From assembly GCA_016789885.1 (NCBI GenBank), contig JAEUPZ010000033.1:186001-250000 (forward strand): 64,000 bases of DNA. The letters are read 5' to 3'. The stretch comes from Chromatiales bacterium (lineage in GTDB: Bacteria; Pseudomonadota; Gammaproteobacteria; Steroidobacterales; GCA-2729495). Positions 36,533 through 45,757 of the stretch are shown piece by piece; within the stretch, counting starts at the first letter, position 1; each line of letters begins with the position of its first letter. A program made the position numbers and the translations under genes. The notes beneath the pieces were generated by a model, which did no database searches, was not told the DNA's origin, and was given only the letters and a program-made list of their open reading frames with translations.

Positions 36533-36733
36533 GCGGGGTGGCACCGGCAGTGTGGCGGCAGTCCCGCCCCACGACCAGTTGCGAAACCCGCCGCTTCACC
36601 CCGGAATGCACGCGTCACCCGCCGGCGCCTCCGTGGCCTTCCGCCCGATAGGCCGCGCCATCGCGAAGCCGTATCCTCCACGGGGAACCAGCCGCGGCCG
36701 GCGGCTGGCCATGACTCCGGGGGGAGCCGTACC

Positions 36734-38302
36734 GTGATCCGCCGCCAGCACCTGCCTGCACTGACTGTCCTCGCCGCCACCCTGCTGACGGCCGCGCCGC
36801 TGGCTTCCGCCCAGGGCTTCGACCCGACCAAGGTCGACTGGGACAAGCTCAGCAAGATCCCCATGCAGGACTTCTTCATCAAGCAATTCAACGACAAGTG
36901 CGGGTCGTGCCACGGCGAGGACCTGCGCGGTACCACCCTGGGGCCCGCGCTGGTGGGGGTGCCGCTGAAGGGCGGCGAGACCGTGCAGCAGATCGCCCGC
37001 AGCATCGCCGCCGGCGCCGTGGACAAGGGCATGCCGGCCTGGACCGGGACGCTGCCCGAGCAGCAGATCTACAACCTGGCGCTGTACGTCAGCGAGCAGC
37101 GGCAGGGCACCACCATCCTCGACAAGCGCGCCAACATCGAGGTGCGCATCCCGATGGAGGTCGTGCGCAGCGAGCGCGCCGCCTTCCGGGTCGAGACCGT
37201 CGCCCGGGGCCTGGACGCGCTGCCCTTCGCCATCGAGCCCTTGCCCGACGGCCGCCTACTGCTGTCGGAGCGCACCCAGGGCCTCAGCATCATCGGCCTC
37301 GACGGATCGAAGACGCCCGTCGAGGGCACCCCGCCGGTCTACGGCGACCTCGGCAGCTTCCTCGGCCAGGTCGTCGGCTTCGGCTGGATGCTCGACGTGG
37401 CGCTGCACCCCGACTACAGGAAGAACGGCTGGATCTACCTGCACCACACCGACCGCTGCAGCGACTGCAACGAGCTGAGCCGCAAGTCGAAGCGGCCGGT
37501 GTCGATGAACCGGCTCGTGCGCGGGCGCATCCGCGACAACCGCTGGGTCGACGAGGAGGTGCTGTGGACGGCCGACATCGCCACCTACACCGACACGACG
37601 GACCTCGCCGCCGGCGGGCGCCTGGCCTTCGACGACCAGGGCTACGTCTACTTCAGCGTCGGCATGAAGGCGGCCGTCGACTGGCAGGGCGTGCAGGACC
37701 TGAGCCTGCCCTATGGCAAGGTGCATCGCCTGCACGACGACGGCCGCATTCCGGCCGACAACCCCTTCGTCGACGTGCCGGGCGCGGTGAAGTCGACCTG
37801 GACCTACGGCCACCGCAGCACCCAGGGTCTCGCCTTCGACCGGCGCACCCGCACGCTGTGGGCCACCGAGATGGGCCCCCGGGGCGGCGACGAGCTGAAC
37901 CGGCTCGTCCGCGGCGGCAACTACGGCTGGCCGATCTTCACCAGCGGTATCAACTACGACGGCCGGCCAGTCAACGGCGCGAAGCTCACCGGCATCACGC
38001 TGAAGCCCGAAGACACGGTCTTTCCGGTGGTGGACCTGACGCCGGCCCAGGGCATCTCGGCGCTCATCGCCTATCGCGGCCGCGAGTTCCGCGGCTGGAA
38101 AGACAGCCTGCTGGTCGGGACGCTGCGTGCCACGGACCTGCTGCGCATGGAAGTACGCGACGGCAAGGTGGTGCACACCGAGGTGCTGCTCAAGGACATC
38201 GCCCGGGTGCGCGACATCGCCCAGGGGCCGAAGGGCGAGCTCTACGTGCTGCTGGAGAACGCGGCCGGCTCGCAGATCGTGCGGCTCAGGGCCGCGCGCT
38301 AG
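36734..38302 (+). CDS. Cytochrome c - PQQ-type sugar dehydrogenase fusion, exported
   Basis: A 522-residue protein from GTG 36734 after a GGGGGGAG ribosome-binding sequence. Order: signal peptide (ALTVLAATLLTAAPLASA), a cytochrome c domain with CGSCH at residues 56-60 and a downstream Met (GMPAW) as likely heme ligand, then a beta-propeller of the glucose/sorbosone dehydrogenase type (DALPFAIEPLPDGRLLLSERTQGL, HRSTQGLAFD, ATEMGPRGGDELN, GGNYGWP). The propeller family oxidises aldose sugars, often with PQQ; the fused heme would accept the electrons. The substrate is unknown, and PQQ dependence is inferred from the fold. It converges with the ParE-like gene, and the two stops overlap. Confidence 0.85.
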   Translation: MIRRQHLPALTVLAATLLTAAPLASAQGFDPTKVDWDKLSKIPMQDFFIKQFNDKCGSCHGEDLRGTTLGPALVGVPLKGGETVQQIARSIAAGAVDKGMPAWTGTLPEQQIYNLALYVSEQRQGTTILDKRANIEVRIPMEVVRSERAAFRVETVARGLDALPFAIEPLPDGRLLLSERTQGLSIIGLDGSKTPVEGTPPVYGDLGSFLGQVVGFGWMLDVALHPDYRKNGWIYLHHTDRCSDCNELSRKSKRPVSMNRLVRGRIRDNRWVDEEVLWTADIATYTDTTDLAAGGRLAFDDQGYVYFSVGMKAAVDWQGVQDLSLPYGKVHRLHDDGRIPADNPFVDVPGAVKSTWTYGHRSTQGLAFDRRTRTLWATEMGPRGGDELNRLVRGGNYGWPIFTSGINYDGRPVNGAKLTGITLKPEDTVFPVVDLTPAQGISALIAYRGREFRGWKDSLLVGTLRATDLLRMEVRDGKVVHTEVLLKDIARVRDIAQGPKGELYVLLENAAGSQIVRLRAAR

Positions 38303-38595
38303 CCGGGGACGTAACCCGCCTCGCGCTGGTGGCGGATGGCAAGCACCAGCACCGTGTCGTAGCGCTCTTCGTAGCTGTACAGGGCGACGTAGCCGGTCCG
38401 GCCCCGGGAGATGACGAGCTCCCGCAGTGGCTCGCTGGCGGGACGCCCGATCAGGGGATGCTTGCCCAGCATCCCGATCGCCTCAAGCACAAGGTCGGTC
38501 GTGGCGACTGCCGCGGCCGGGTCGGCGTCGAGCAGGAAATCAGTCAGCCGTTCGAGGTCAGCCAGCGCGCGTCGCGAGTAGATCAGCTGCGCCAC
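38299..38595 (-). CDS. ParE/RelE-type toxin
   Basis: A 98-residue protein: AQLIYSRRALADLERLTDFL at the start, GRPASEPLRELVISRGRTGYVALYSY in the middle and VLVLAIRHQREAGY at the end match the ParE/RelE fold. Whether it blocks gyrase or cleaves mRNA cannot be told. It overlaps the antitoxin gene by 13 bases and its stop overlaps the end of the convergent dehydrogenase gene. Confidence 0.85.
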   Translation of the reverse strand: MAQLIYSRRALADLERLTDFLLDADPAAAVATTDLVLEAIGMLGKHPLIGRPASEPLRELVISRGRTGYVALYSYEERYDTVLVLAIRHQREAGYVPG

Positions 38596-38867
38596 GCCCG
38601 GGCCCTTGGCCTCGCCGCCGTCTTGCCGCGCGCCCGGGCCTTGACGTACGACTCGACTTCCGACGCCCCATAGCCTTTGCCGCTGCCGAGCGCGTCAGCC
38701 CGGCATGCTGCCGCATCGGCAACGAACGCCGCCCGCTTCGCCGCCGCCTCGGCGGCCGCCCGGATGGCATCGACCATGAACGCGTGGGGCGTCACGCCCT
38801 GCTGCCGCGCGGCCGCCGCGGCCAGCTGCTTGACGTCGTCGGGAAGCTTCAGGGAGGTTGTCGACAT
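38583..38867 (-). CDS. ParD-like antitoxin
   Basis: A 94-residue protein whose N-terminus (MSTTSLKLPDDVKQLAAAAARQQGVTPHAF in sense) is a ribbon-helix-helix DNA-binding region, followed by an Ala/Arg-rich helical tail that would bind the toxin. Antitoxin-first order and the 13-base overlap with the ParE-like gene support a type II pair. Confidence 0.8.
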   Translation of the reverse strand: MSTTSLKLPDDVKQLAAAAARQQGVTPHAFMVDAIRAAAEAAAKRAAFVADAAACRADALGSGKGYGASEVESYVKARARGKTAARPRARAWRS

Positions 38868-39266
38868 GACGGTTCTCCGCGCCAGGTGTCACCACGGTAG
38901 CACCACGACGCCCCGCCGCGCCATCGCCCGGGAGGGGGAAGTCCCGTCACTGCTGCGCGACGCCGCTGGCTGGCGCGCGTGCTTCAATCGCCGATCGTTG
39001 CCGCGCGTAGCGACCGGGTACGCACCGATGGCCGTGGAGCAGGCAAGGCAGGCCCTCGTCTTCATCCGCCAACATTACGGCTGGCGAATCGATGGGCCAA
39101 GGCGAGAAAACCGGCAGATCAGCCCGATTCGCCATCGGACACGGCTGTCCGGAGTCCATTGGGCGGGCCCGCCAGAGTGCGGCCCTGACTCGCCGCGGGG
39201 TCGCGCGCGAACGCGACCCCGCGGCAACGCCTGCCTTCGCCCGGTGCCCGCCGCGGCGACTGACGG
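38868..39266. other. 399-base gap between the ParD-like and folE genes; no gene supported
   Basis: Small frames exist on both strands (for example one at 38947-39159), but none has a ribosome-binding site or recognisable family. A strong hairpin at 39193-39224 lies near the folE end. The gap may hold remnants of an older gene. Confidence 0.4.
39193..39224 (-). terminator. Long hairpin downstream of folE, possible terminator
   Basis: Two perfect 13-base arms (CCGCGGGGTCGCG and its complement) flank a 6-base loop, 42 bases after the folE stop. There is no T-run on either strand, so it is either a Rho-dependent pause site or simply a stem that shields the 3' end. Confidence 0.45.
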
Positions 39267-40013
39267 TCAGTGGCTGGCGGGCAGCCCCATCAGGAACTCG
39301 CGCCGGGTCTCCGGGGAGTGCTTGAAGACGCCGCCAAGCGCGGTGGTCGTGGTCTGGCTGTTCGAATCCATCACGCCGCGGGCCTTCACGCAGAAGTGCG
39401 TGGCCGTGATGCTCACCGCCACGTCGTCGGTCTCGAGCAGCGTCTGCAGGGCCAGCAGGACCTGCTCCGTCAGCCGCTCCTGGATCTGCGGGCGCTGGGC
39501 GAAGAAGGCCACGATGCGGTTGATCTTCGACAGGCCGATCACCTTCGCCTTCGGGATGTAGGCGACGGTGGCCACGCCGTCGATCGTGACGAAGTGGTGC
39601 TCGCAGGTCGACGAGACGCTGACGCCGCCGACGCGGATCATCTCGTCGCAGGCCATCTTGTTCTCGACGGCCGTGATCTTGGGGAAATTGCGGTAGTCGA
39701 GGCCGCCGAAGATCTCGTTGACGAACATCTTGGCCACGCGCTTCGGCGTGTCCACGAGGCTGTCGTCGGTGAGGTCGAGGCCCAGCACCTTCATGATCTC
39801 GGTGAAGCTCGCCTGGATGCGCTGGCGCTTCTCCTCCGGGCTCAGGTGATTCGGGACCATCGGGGTCTCGAGCCCCCGCTCGATCAGGGCGTTGCGTACG
39901 GCTGCGGCCTTGGGCCGCAGGGCCGTATCCGGCGCGCTGCGGTTGATCAGGGCGTTCAGGTCGAGCGGCGCGGCCGTGGCAACGGCGGCGACTGGCGGTG
40001 GGCTCATGGGCAT
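39267..40013 (-). CDS. folE: GTP cyclohydrolase I
   Basis: A 248-residue enzyme converting GTP to 7,8-dihydroneopterin triphosphate, the first step of folate synthesis. Signatures: [42 protein letters not shown] with the zinc ligands Cys and His, [27 protein letters not shown], and [15 protein letters not shown] with the second zinc-ligand Cys. The N-terminal ~60 residues are variable and Ala/Pro rich. Start ATG 40013, with another ATG two codons later. Confidence 0.96.
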   Translation of the reverse strand: MPMSPPPVAAVATAAPLDLNALINRSAPDTALRPKAAAVRNALIERGLETPMVPNHLSPEEKRQRIQASFTEIMKVLGLDLTDDSLVDTPKRVAKMFVNEIFGGLDYRNFPKITAVENKMACDEMIRVGGVSVSSTCEHHFVTIDGVATVAYIPKAKVIGLSKINRIVAFFAQRPQIQERLTEQVLLALQTLLETDDVAVSITATHFCVKARGVMDSNSQTTTTALGGVFKHSPETRREFLMGLPASH

Positions 40014-40140
40014 TCCCCTTGTTCTGTAAGGATTTCCGGTGGCTCTGACGCCAGGGCGGCCGCCGGGTACACCTGAAATTCGTGCCCGACCGGGGTTTCG
40101 GATTCGGCGATGGTGCCGAGGGGCGGCCAGGCCCGCCGGA

Positions 40141-40623
40141 TCAGCCGTGGTCGCCGCTGGTCATGTCCGCCCGCACCACCCGGGGCAGGCCCATCAGCCG
40201 CAGCGTCGCCTCGTCCGGCTCGCCGTTGAAGAACCGCGCGAGCACCCGCCCGAACACCGACCCCGGCCGTGCGACCGCCGCAAACAGCGTTGCGCAGGAC
40301 CGCAGCTTCAGGTCGTCGGGCGAGCCGAAGATCGCCGCCGCCGAGCGACCCTCGATGGCGACGGCAGCCTCGCAGCATTCCACCAGCCGCGGGCCGAGCA
40401 CCGGGTGTCGCAGATACGCCTCGGCCTCGGCGGCGCTGTGGATCGCGTAGCGCTGCGAGGTGGCGCTGAAGCCGAGCCCGGCGAACTGCGGAAAGACGTA
40501 CCACATCCAGTGGGAGCGCTTGCGGCCCGCGCGGATCTCGGCGAGGGCGCAGTCGTAGACGGGGGCCTGGGCCTGGACGAAGCGGTCGAGGTCGTGGCGA
40601 TCGGAGGCTGCGGCATCCGTCAT
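40141..40623 (-). CDS. DUF1810 family protein
   Basis: A 160-residue cytosolic protein with the DUF1810 pattern: [23 protein letters not shown], then [45 protein letters not shown] and [17 protein letters not shown]. The biochemical role of the family is not established. It is a single gene between folE and an exported protein of unknown function. Confidence 0.9.
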   Translation of the reverse strand: MTDAAASDRHDLDRFVQAQAPVYDCALAEIRAGRKRSHWMWYVFPQFAGLGFSATSQRYAIHSAAEAEAYLRHPVLGPRLVECCEAAVAIEGRSAAAIFGSPDDLKLRSCATLFAAVARPGSVFGRVLARFFNGEPDEATLRLMGLPRVVRADMTSGDHG

Positions 40624-40746
40624 GGACGTTCCATCCCGCTCACTCCATGCCGCCGGGAGAAGCGCAGTCCGTCAGCGGTGGTATCGCGGTACGCACGGAT
40701 GACGTTCACCGCGGAAGGGCCGGCCGGCGGCCGGCTGGTCGAACGA

Positions 40747-41574
40747 CTACTCCTGCTTCCCACGGCGCTCCACCCGTCTGATCCTGCCGTTCGTGATGCC
40801 CCAGACCGTCCCATTGGGCGGGGTCATGACATAGAACGGCAAGCCAGACCACAAGCTCCAGAACACATGGGCTTCGGTCGGTGTCGGGTCCAGCAGATGC
40901 GAGATGCTGAGGGCAACGACCTTCTGGCCCTTCGATCCTCGCGGCAGCGTGATGCAGGTGCGCGTGAATGGCCGCTTGGCCATGACCGTCGCCCCATCGG
41001 CGTCGAGATCGATGCGATAGGTGCCGCCCACGGGGACGACGTCTGCATCGGTCGTTGCCGCCAGCAGGTACACGACCCAGCGGCGCACCGGCCCGTCGTC
41101 AACGGGCAGGACGACCGTGTTGTACTGTCTGGCGCAGGGCTCGAAGCCCGACGCCACCGCGGTGGCCCGGGCCGTGGCAGCTGACGCCTCGAACGGCGTC
41201 AGCGGCACGGGACTCTCGAGCGCCACGGGATCCCCCACCACCTGCCCATCCGCTGATCTCTGGACCCGGTAAAGCGCTGCCAACGACTGGTCTTTGCCGG
41301 GACTCCCGAAGAAGGTGACGACAATCCCGCCGCTGGTTTCTTCGGTAATCCAGCCGCGAAGGCGCTTGTCCTTGCGGAAAGCGCGCAGGCCACGCACGGG
41401 GTCGGTTGCGACGCTCGCCGCGCGATCATGCCGGTAGATGGCCATGCCGGCCGACTCGGCCGCCCGGTTGGCGATCTCCTCCTGCTCTGGCGGCAGTTCC
41501 GCCGGCAGCGGCTCTTCAGCGGCCGAGGTGAGGGAGGCGAGGGCGAGGATCAGCGTAGCCAGGTATCGGTGCAT
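40747..41574 (-). CDS. Exported protein of unknown function
   Basis: A 275-residue protein from ATG 41574 with a clear signal peptide (RYLATLILALASLTSAAEE). The mature part has features of a stand-alone periplasmic protein: AESAGMAIYRHDRAASVATDPVRGLRAFRK, a WITEETSGGIVVTFFG segment, one cysteine pair (PCARQ and RTCITLP) and a Trp-rich end (VFWSLWSGLPFYV). No family recognised. The earlier in-frame ATG at 41667 would give an Arg-rich lead and destroy the signal peptide. Confidence 0.7.
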   Translation of the reverse strand: MHRYLATLILALASLTSAAEEPLPAELPPEQEEIANRAAESAGMAIYRHDRAASVATDPVRGLRAFRKDKRLRGWITEETSGGIVVTFFGSPGKDQSLAALYRVQRSADGQVVGDPVALESPVPLTPFEASAATARATAVASGFEPCARQYNTVVLPVDDGPVRRWVVYLLAATTDADVVPVGGTYRIDLDADGATVMAKRPFTRTCITLPRGSKGQKVVALSISHLLDPTPTEAHVFWSLWSGLPFYVMTPPNGTVWGITNGRIRRVERRGKQE

Positions 41575-41653
41575 GGGCGTCTCCGGACGGTTGGGTTGAC
41601 GCTTCAGCCGAGGCCCCGGGCGCCTGCGGCGACTATCTGTCCGTCCCTCGCTC

Positions 41654-42205
41654 CTACCTGCTGCCAATACCCGATCCCAGGATCAGGCTGTGTCCCGACA
41701 GCTCGATGGTTGAAGCGCCAACGCGAACGGCGGTCGGGAGAAACTCCAGCCGGTACCTGCCCACTGGCCGGCCGTCTAGTGACACGGCGACGACGCCGGG
41801 CTCGCTCCAGTCGAGTGCCAACGTGGCTCTCTGCCGTCGCTCAATCACCGCCCCATCGATGTCGAGCTCTCCCGTCTGCTGACCACCATCAGACGTGCTG
41901 ACCCTCGCCATGAGCGTGTTCTTCCGCCCAATCCGCTGAAACGTGAACGCCCAGCGCTGAGAGCCAGACCTGAGCGCAATATTGAAATTCGCCGCCCAGC
42001 GGGAATGCTGCCGAAACTCTCGAACCTCGACTTCCGCGACCAGCGATTGTGCTCCCTGAAGATCGTCAACCCCCCAGAAGGAAGAGTGCCCTGCGGGAAC
42101 GTCCAGGTCGAACGCAAATCGCTGCTGAGCGAATGCCTGAACGGACATCGCGCCCAACACTAGCGCGATGAGAATTTGCGATCTCCTGCTCATACTCGAT
42201 GTCAC
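41654..42205 (-). CDS. Exported protein of unknown function
   Basis: A 183-residue protein with a signal peptide (LIALVLGAMSVQAFAQ) and a beta-rich mature domain (RFAFDLDVPAGHSSFWGVDDL, RWAANFNIALRSGSQRWAFTF, RYRLEFLPTAVRVG) that looks like a jelly-roll or laminin-G-like fold; this is a guess from strand pattern. It starts at GTG 42205, or at ATG four codons later. It lies between two other minus-strand genes without overlap. Function unknown. Confidence 0.65.
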   Translation of the reverse strand: MTSSMSRRSQILIALVLGAMSVQAFAQQRFAFDLDVPAGHSSFWGVDDLQGAQSLVAEVEVREFRQHSRWAANFNIALRSGSQRWAFTFQRIGRKNTLMARVSTSDGGQQTGELDIDGAVIERRQRATLALDWSEPGVVAVSLDGRPVGRYRLEFLPTAVRVGASTIELSGHSLILGSGIGSR

Positions 42206-42232
42206 CTCTCCGAACGACTTCCAGCGCTCTGG

Positions 42233-42823
42233 CTACGAAGTCGACCGCCCGCCTCCAACCGTGGCCGGCCGCCCGCGCCGGTAGTGCAGGGCAACGGCGC
42301 CGTTCCGAAGTGGCGTCGCCGAGACCAGCTCGAGCCGTCGCGTGCCCGGCAGCCCGCCCTGGTACAGGGTGGGCCCATGACCCACGACCCTGGGGTGGAG
42401 CAGGAAGCGGTACTCGTCGATAAGGTCGAGCCGGTCCAGCGCGGTCGCCAGCCTGCCGCTGCCGAGGAGTACACCAGCCGGGGTCGAGTCCTTGAGTGCC
42501 TGCACGCTCTTGCGCAAGTCGCCGGCGACGTGGTGGCTGTTCGTCCAGGGGAAGTGCGATTGCGTCGACGACACCACGTACTTCGGCTTTGCCTCCAGCT
42601 TGACCGCCCACTCTCGCATCGCTGGCGGGGCCTCGGCGTCGCCCCGAGCGACGGCCGGCCAGTAGCTCTCCATCATCTCGTAGGTGACGCGCCCCCAGAG
42701 CATCGCGCCTCCCTCGTCCATGAGGCGGGTGAAAAAGGCGTGGGCTTCGTCGTCGGCGATTCCCTCGCGGTGGTCAACGCAGCCGTCGAGGGTGACATTG
42801 ATGCCGAAGGTCAGGAGCCCCAT
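42233..42823 (-). CDS. Dihydrofolate reductase-fold (RibD C-terminal) family protein
   Basis: A 196-residue protein of the RibD-C/YyaP-like family: FGINVTLDGCVDHREGIADDE at the start, AMLWGRVTYEMMESYWP, then KYVVSSTQ and VLLGSGRLATALDRLDLIDEYRFLLHPRVVGHG. These are NADPH-binding DHFR-fold proteins of mostly unknown substrate. It overlaps the acetyltransferase gene by 13 bases, so the two are probably cotranscribed. Confidence 0.88.
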   Translation of the reverse strand: MGLLTFGINVTLDGCVDHREGIADDEAHAFFTRLMDEGGAMLWGRVTYEMMESYWPAVARGDAEAPPAMREWAVKLEAKPKYVVSSTQSHFPWTNSHHVAGDLRKSVQALKDSTPAGVLLGSGRLATALDRLDLIDEYRFLLHPRVVGHGPTLYQGGLPGTRRLELVSATPLRNGAVALHYRRGRPATVGGGRSTS

Positions 42824-43416
42824 GGTGGCGAGTCTACCCCGCGTTGGGTGCCGTCAAGCAGAATCCGGAAGCGGAGGCTCTCGCCATCAACCTGCGCGTG
42901 CGCCCTGGGGAACCGCTCGACAAGGATGCCTCCGTTCGCCTCGATCACCCGACGTGAGGCGACATTGTCGGCGTCCGTCGTCAGCTCGATGTGGGCAAGA
43001 CCCTCCGCTCGCGCGAGGGGCAGCAGCAGGCGCAGCGCCCGGGTGGCGTAGCCCCGGCGACGCTTCCAGGGGACCACCGAGTACCCGACGTGACCCGGGC
43101 AGTGGGGCGGCAACTCCGTGGTGCCCGGCTTCCAGCGAAATCCGATGGAGCCACAGAACTCCCCGTCCCAGATCCACAGGCAGAAGCCCGGCAGCCGGTC
43201 GACCCTGGAGCCGTCGGGCAGCGTAATGGGTGGCCCCTTGGCCTCCCTGTCGACCTGCTCCGCAACGAAACGCCTGGGATCCCGGGCAATGCGCGCCAGC
43301 TCCTCCGACGCGGCCTGCGGCCGGAGGTTATCGGGGCACCACCCCTGCCGCAACGCGTGCTCGTAGTGAGGCAGGAGTCGGGCGTCGGGCCACACGAGGT
43401 CCATGGACGGCGTCAT
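42811..43416 (-). CDS. GNAT-family N-acetyltransferase
   Basis: A 201-residue acetyltransferase: WIWDGEFCGSIGFRWKPG, VGYSVVPWKRRRGYATRALRLLLPLA with the acetyl-CoA-binding R-R-G-Y-A motif, and IELTTDADNVASRRVIEANGGIL, the RimJ/RimL-like C-terminal signature. It uses acetyl-CoA to modify an amine; the substrate is unknown. It overlaps the DHFR-fold gene. Confidence 0.9.
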   Translation of the reverse strand: MTPSMDLVWPDARLLPHYEHALRQGWCPDNLRPQAASEELARIARDPRRFVAEQVDREAKGPPITLPDGSRVDRLPGFCLWIWDGEFCGSIGFRWKPGTTELPPHCPGHVGYSVVPWKRRRGYATRALRLLLPLARAEGLAHIELTTDADNVASRRVIEANGGILVERFPRAHAQVDGESLRFRILLDGTQRGVDSPPWGS

Positions 43417-43478
43417 GGGAAGATCACGCTACCCGTCGCCGGCGTCGGTGGCAGCGCGCCAACGGCGATGGCCCATCC

Positions 43479-43733
43479 TCACGGCAGCCTGGCCTCTGGA
43501 GCCTCCAGAATAGACCGGACGCCTTCCTCGCGGATGGTGCGCGTCAACTCCTCAAACGCCAGTTGATCGGTTGCAAACGGGTCATCCCAGACCGTCGACG
43601 TGCCGAGCGAGTCGACAACCTCGAGAATCCATCCGCTCGAGCCGCCACGATAGATCTCGATCTGGAACGTAAGCCCGTCCACGCTGAGAGCCTGGCAAAG
43701 TGGCGACATGATCAGCTCTGACTCGTTGCTCAT
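43479..43733 (-). CDS. Small acidic protein of unknown function
   Basis: An 84-residue acidic protein from ATG 43733: ESELIMSPLCQALSVDGLTFQIEIYRGGSSGWILEVVD, then FATDQLAFEELTRTIREEG. The composition is well balanced and less GC-skewed than surrounding core genes, and similar small proteins are often found on gene cassettes. No domain recognised. It lies within the accessory zone, upstream of the acetyltransferase gene in the same direction. Confidence 0.6.
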   Translation of the reverse strand: MSNESELIMSPLCQALSVDGLTFQIEIYRGGSSGWILEVVDSLGTSTVWDDPFATDQLAFEELTRTIREEGVRSILEAPEARLP

Positions 43734-43844
43734 TGGAATCTCCCCCCGATGACCAGTCCTGCCATACAACGCCTCGCCTCAGCAGTACGCCGAGGGTTCT
43801 ACCCCATTCCTGCCACGCAGGGCTCCGTGCCATCCAACGACCGG

Positions 43845-44279
43845 TCAGGTGGCCCTCACAGGTGCTGGCCCCGGGGGCGACTCGGCGAAGTGCGGAATGG
43901 AGTCATCCAGGCAGACCCATGGCTGAGCACTGGAAGTCCAGATGTCCAGCATTGGCCTGAACAAGGACTGGTCATCCAGGGAGGGAAAGCGAACGGACAT
44001 GAACCCCTGCGCGGCTGGGCTGATCGCAAACAGCGGTGAGCCGCACTCCGCGCAAAAGCTACGGACCGTAAGGTTGCCGCTGCTGCCACGAACTGCATGG
44101 GTCGCCGGAGTGCCAGTGACGGTCACGTCGGTGGCACTGACCACAATGCCGGAAGCAAAGGGCGCGCCGCTGGAGCGCTGGCAGTCCCGGCAGTGGCAAT
44201 TGATCATCGCGACTGGTGCGCCGGTACATACGTAGCGAACCTTTCTGCAGGCACATCCACCCGAAAATGGCACGACCAT
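43845..44279 (-). CDS. GFA/CENP-V family zinc protein
   Basis: A 144-residue protein with the zinc-binding cysteines of the glutathione-dependent formaldehyde-activating family: GGCACRKVRYVC, INCHCRDCQRSSGAPF and RSFCAECGSPLF. Family members bind Zn2+ and some bind S-hydroxymethylglutathione, but most are uncharacterised. ATG 44279 is preceded by AGGAG; a start 21 bases upstream is possible. A second family member lies at 52835-53239. Confidence 0.88.
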   Translation of the reverse strand: MVVPFSGGCACRKVRYVCTGAPVAMINCHCRDCQRSSGAPFASGIVVSATDVTVTGTPATHAVRGSSGNLTVRSFCAECGSPLFAISPAAQGFMSVRFPSLDDQSLFRPMLDIWTSSAQPWVCLDDSIPHFAESPPGPAPVRAT

Positions 44280-44398
44280 GCCGCTTAGCTCTCCTGCCAT
44301 CTGACGGTTGAGCTCAGGCCGCGGACCGTCCACGCCGTCGCGCCTGCAGTGATGGGATGGACTCCCCACGATCTGCTTCCGGCACCATCTCGCCGTTC

Positions 44399-45757
44399 CT
44401 ACGGTCCCTTGGGCAGCGTGTTCTTGTAGATCCTGCCATCTTTCATGATCACGACGAAATTCTTCGCCGGGTCCTCGATCAGCTTGATGTTCTCGACCGG
44501 ATTGCCGTCAACGAGTAGCAGATCAGCCAGCGCGCCTTCTGCCACAACACCCAGCTTTCCAGGGTAGGGATTGCGCTTCCCGGAGAGCGCCAGCAATTCA
44601 GCGTTGGTCCCGGTCGCCATGGCGAGAACTTCGGCGGGACTGTACCAACGCACCAGGTTGGCCAGCAGTGTCCCGTGACGAGTGGCGAGCGCCGGGGAGA
44701 ACAAAACGTCGGTACCGAACGCCGTCCTGATCCTGTACTTCTTCGCCAGTGTGAAGGTCCTGTCCGTCCCCTCGAACACTTCCATGAACTTTCCGCGCTC
44801 TGTCGAGCCAGCGGGAAATGCGTCGCCCAACTCGATGGGAAACGCCTGGGTACTCAACCAGATACCGTTCTCGGCCATCAGTTTCGCGGTTGGCTCGTCG
44901 ATCAGGTGGGCGTGCTCAATGCACTTCACCCCGGCCGCGATCGCCGTCCGGATCGAAGCGGGCGTGTACGCGTGTACCGTGACGTATGTGCCCCAGTTCT
45001 CGGCAGCCTCAACGGCGGCGCGTAGCTCGGCCTCGGTGAAGGTGGAGGCGTCCAGTGGGCTGTTGGGCGAGGCCACGCCCCCGCCCGCCGTCAGCTTGAT
45101 CTGGGTCGCACCCTGCAGTAGCTGCTCGCGCACGCGCACGCGCACCTCGTCCGGGGTGTCGGCGATCATGGCGGCTCCGATCTGCTCCCCGCGGGACTGC
45201 GGAACGCCAAGCACGCGCGGCAGCTCGATCGGCAGCCGGAAGTCCCCGTGACCGCTGGTGACGGTGATGATTGCGCCGGACGGATAGATGCGCGGACCGG
45301 CGATCGTACCGTCGTCAATGGCACGCTTGAGCCCGAAGGCCGGCCCCCCCATGTCGCGAACCGTGGTGAACCCGCGCATCAGGGTGGCGGTGGCCTCGGC
45401 GCCTGCCATCAGGTTCAGGTAGCCGACGTCTGCCGTGAGGAGCGATGCGATCGAGGGTCGAACCAGCATCGTGTGCCAGTGCATGTCGATCAGCCCGGGC
45501 ATCAGCGTGCGCCCATCGCCGTCGATCACGACAGTGTCCGCCCGTCGATCGGTCGCGATCGGTGTCGACGATATGCGTTCGATCGTGTTCCCGCGCACGA
45601 GGACGTGCGACGGTCCGGAGAGCTGGCGGCCCGTTCCGTCGAAGATGCGAACGTTCTGGATCACCGTCGAAGCCGGCGACGGGATTTGCGCATTGAGCGG
45701 ACTTGCGAGTCCCCACAAGAGGGCGAAGGTGACTGACCAGGCGATCACGGGTGGCAT
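44399..45757 (-). CDS. Exported amidohydrolase (imidazolonepropionase-like)
   Basis: A 452-residue metal-dependent hydrolase. It has a signal peptide (AWSVTFALLWGLASPLNAQ), the HxH-type metal site LMPGLIDMHWHTML, FTTVRDMGG, a metal-ligand region VTVHAYTPASIRTAIAAGVKCIEHAHLID, and FGTDVLFSPAL with the catalytic Asp. It resembles the amidohydrolases often annotated as Xaa-Pro dipeptidase or imidazolonepropionase-like; the true substrate is unknown. Start ATG 45757 has GGGAGA upstream. It lies in the accessory zone and is exported to the periplasm. Confidence 0.88.
   Translation of the reverse strand: MPPVIAWSVTFALLWGLASPLNAQIPSPASTVIQNVRIFDGTGRQLSGPSHVLVRGNTIERISSTPIATDRRADTVVIDGDGRTLMPGLIDMHWHTMLVRPSIASLLTADVGYLNLMAGAEATATLMRGFTTVRDMGGPAFGLKRAIDDGTIAGPRIYPSGAIITVTSGHGDFRLPIELPRVLGVPQSRGEQIGAAMIADTPDEVRVRVREQLLQGATQIKLTAGGGVASPNSPLDASTFTEAELRAAVEAAENWGTYVTVHAYTPASIRTAIAAGVKCIEHAHLIDEPTAKLMAENGIWLSTQAFPIELGDAFPAGSTERGKFMEVFEGTDRTFTLAKKYRIRTAFGTDVLFSPALATRHGTLLANLVRWYSPAEVLAMATGTNAELLALSGKRNPYPGKLGVVAEGALADLLLVDGNPVENIKLIEDPAKNFVVIMKDGRIYKNTLPKGP

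Noticed and set aside
38947..39159. 70-codon frame between the ParD-like gene and folE
   Set aside because: No start signal and no recognisable domain; may be a fragment of a lost gene.
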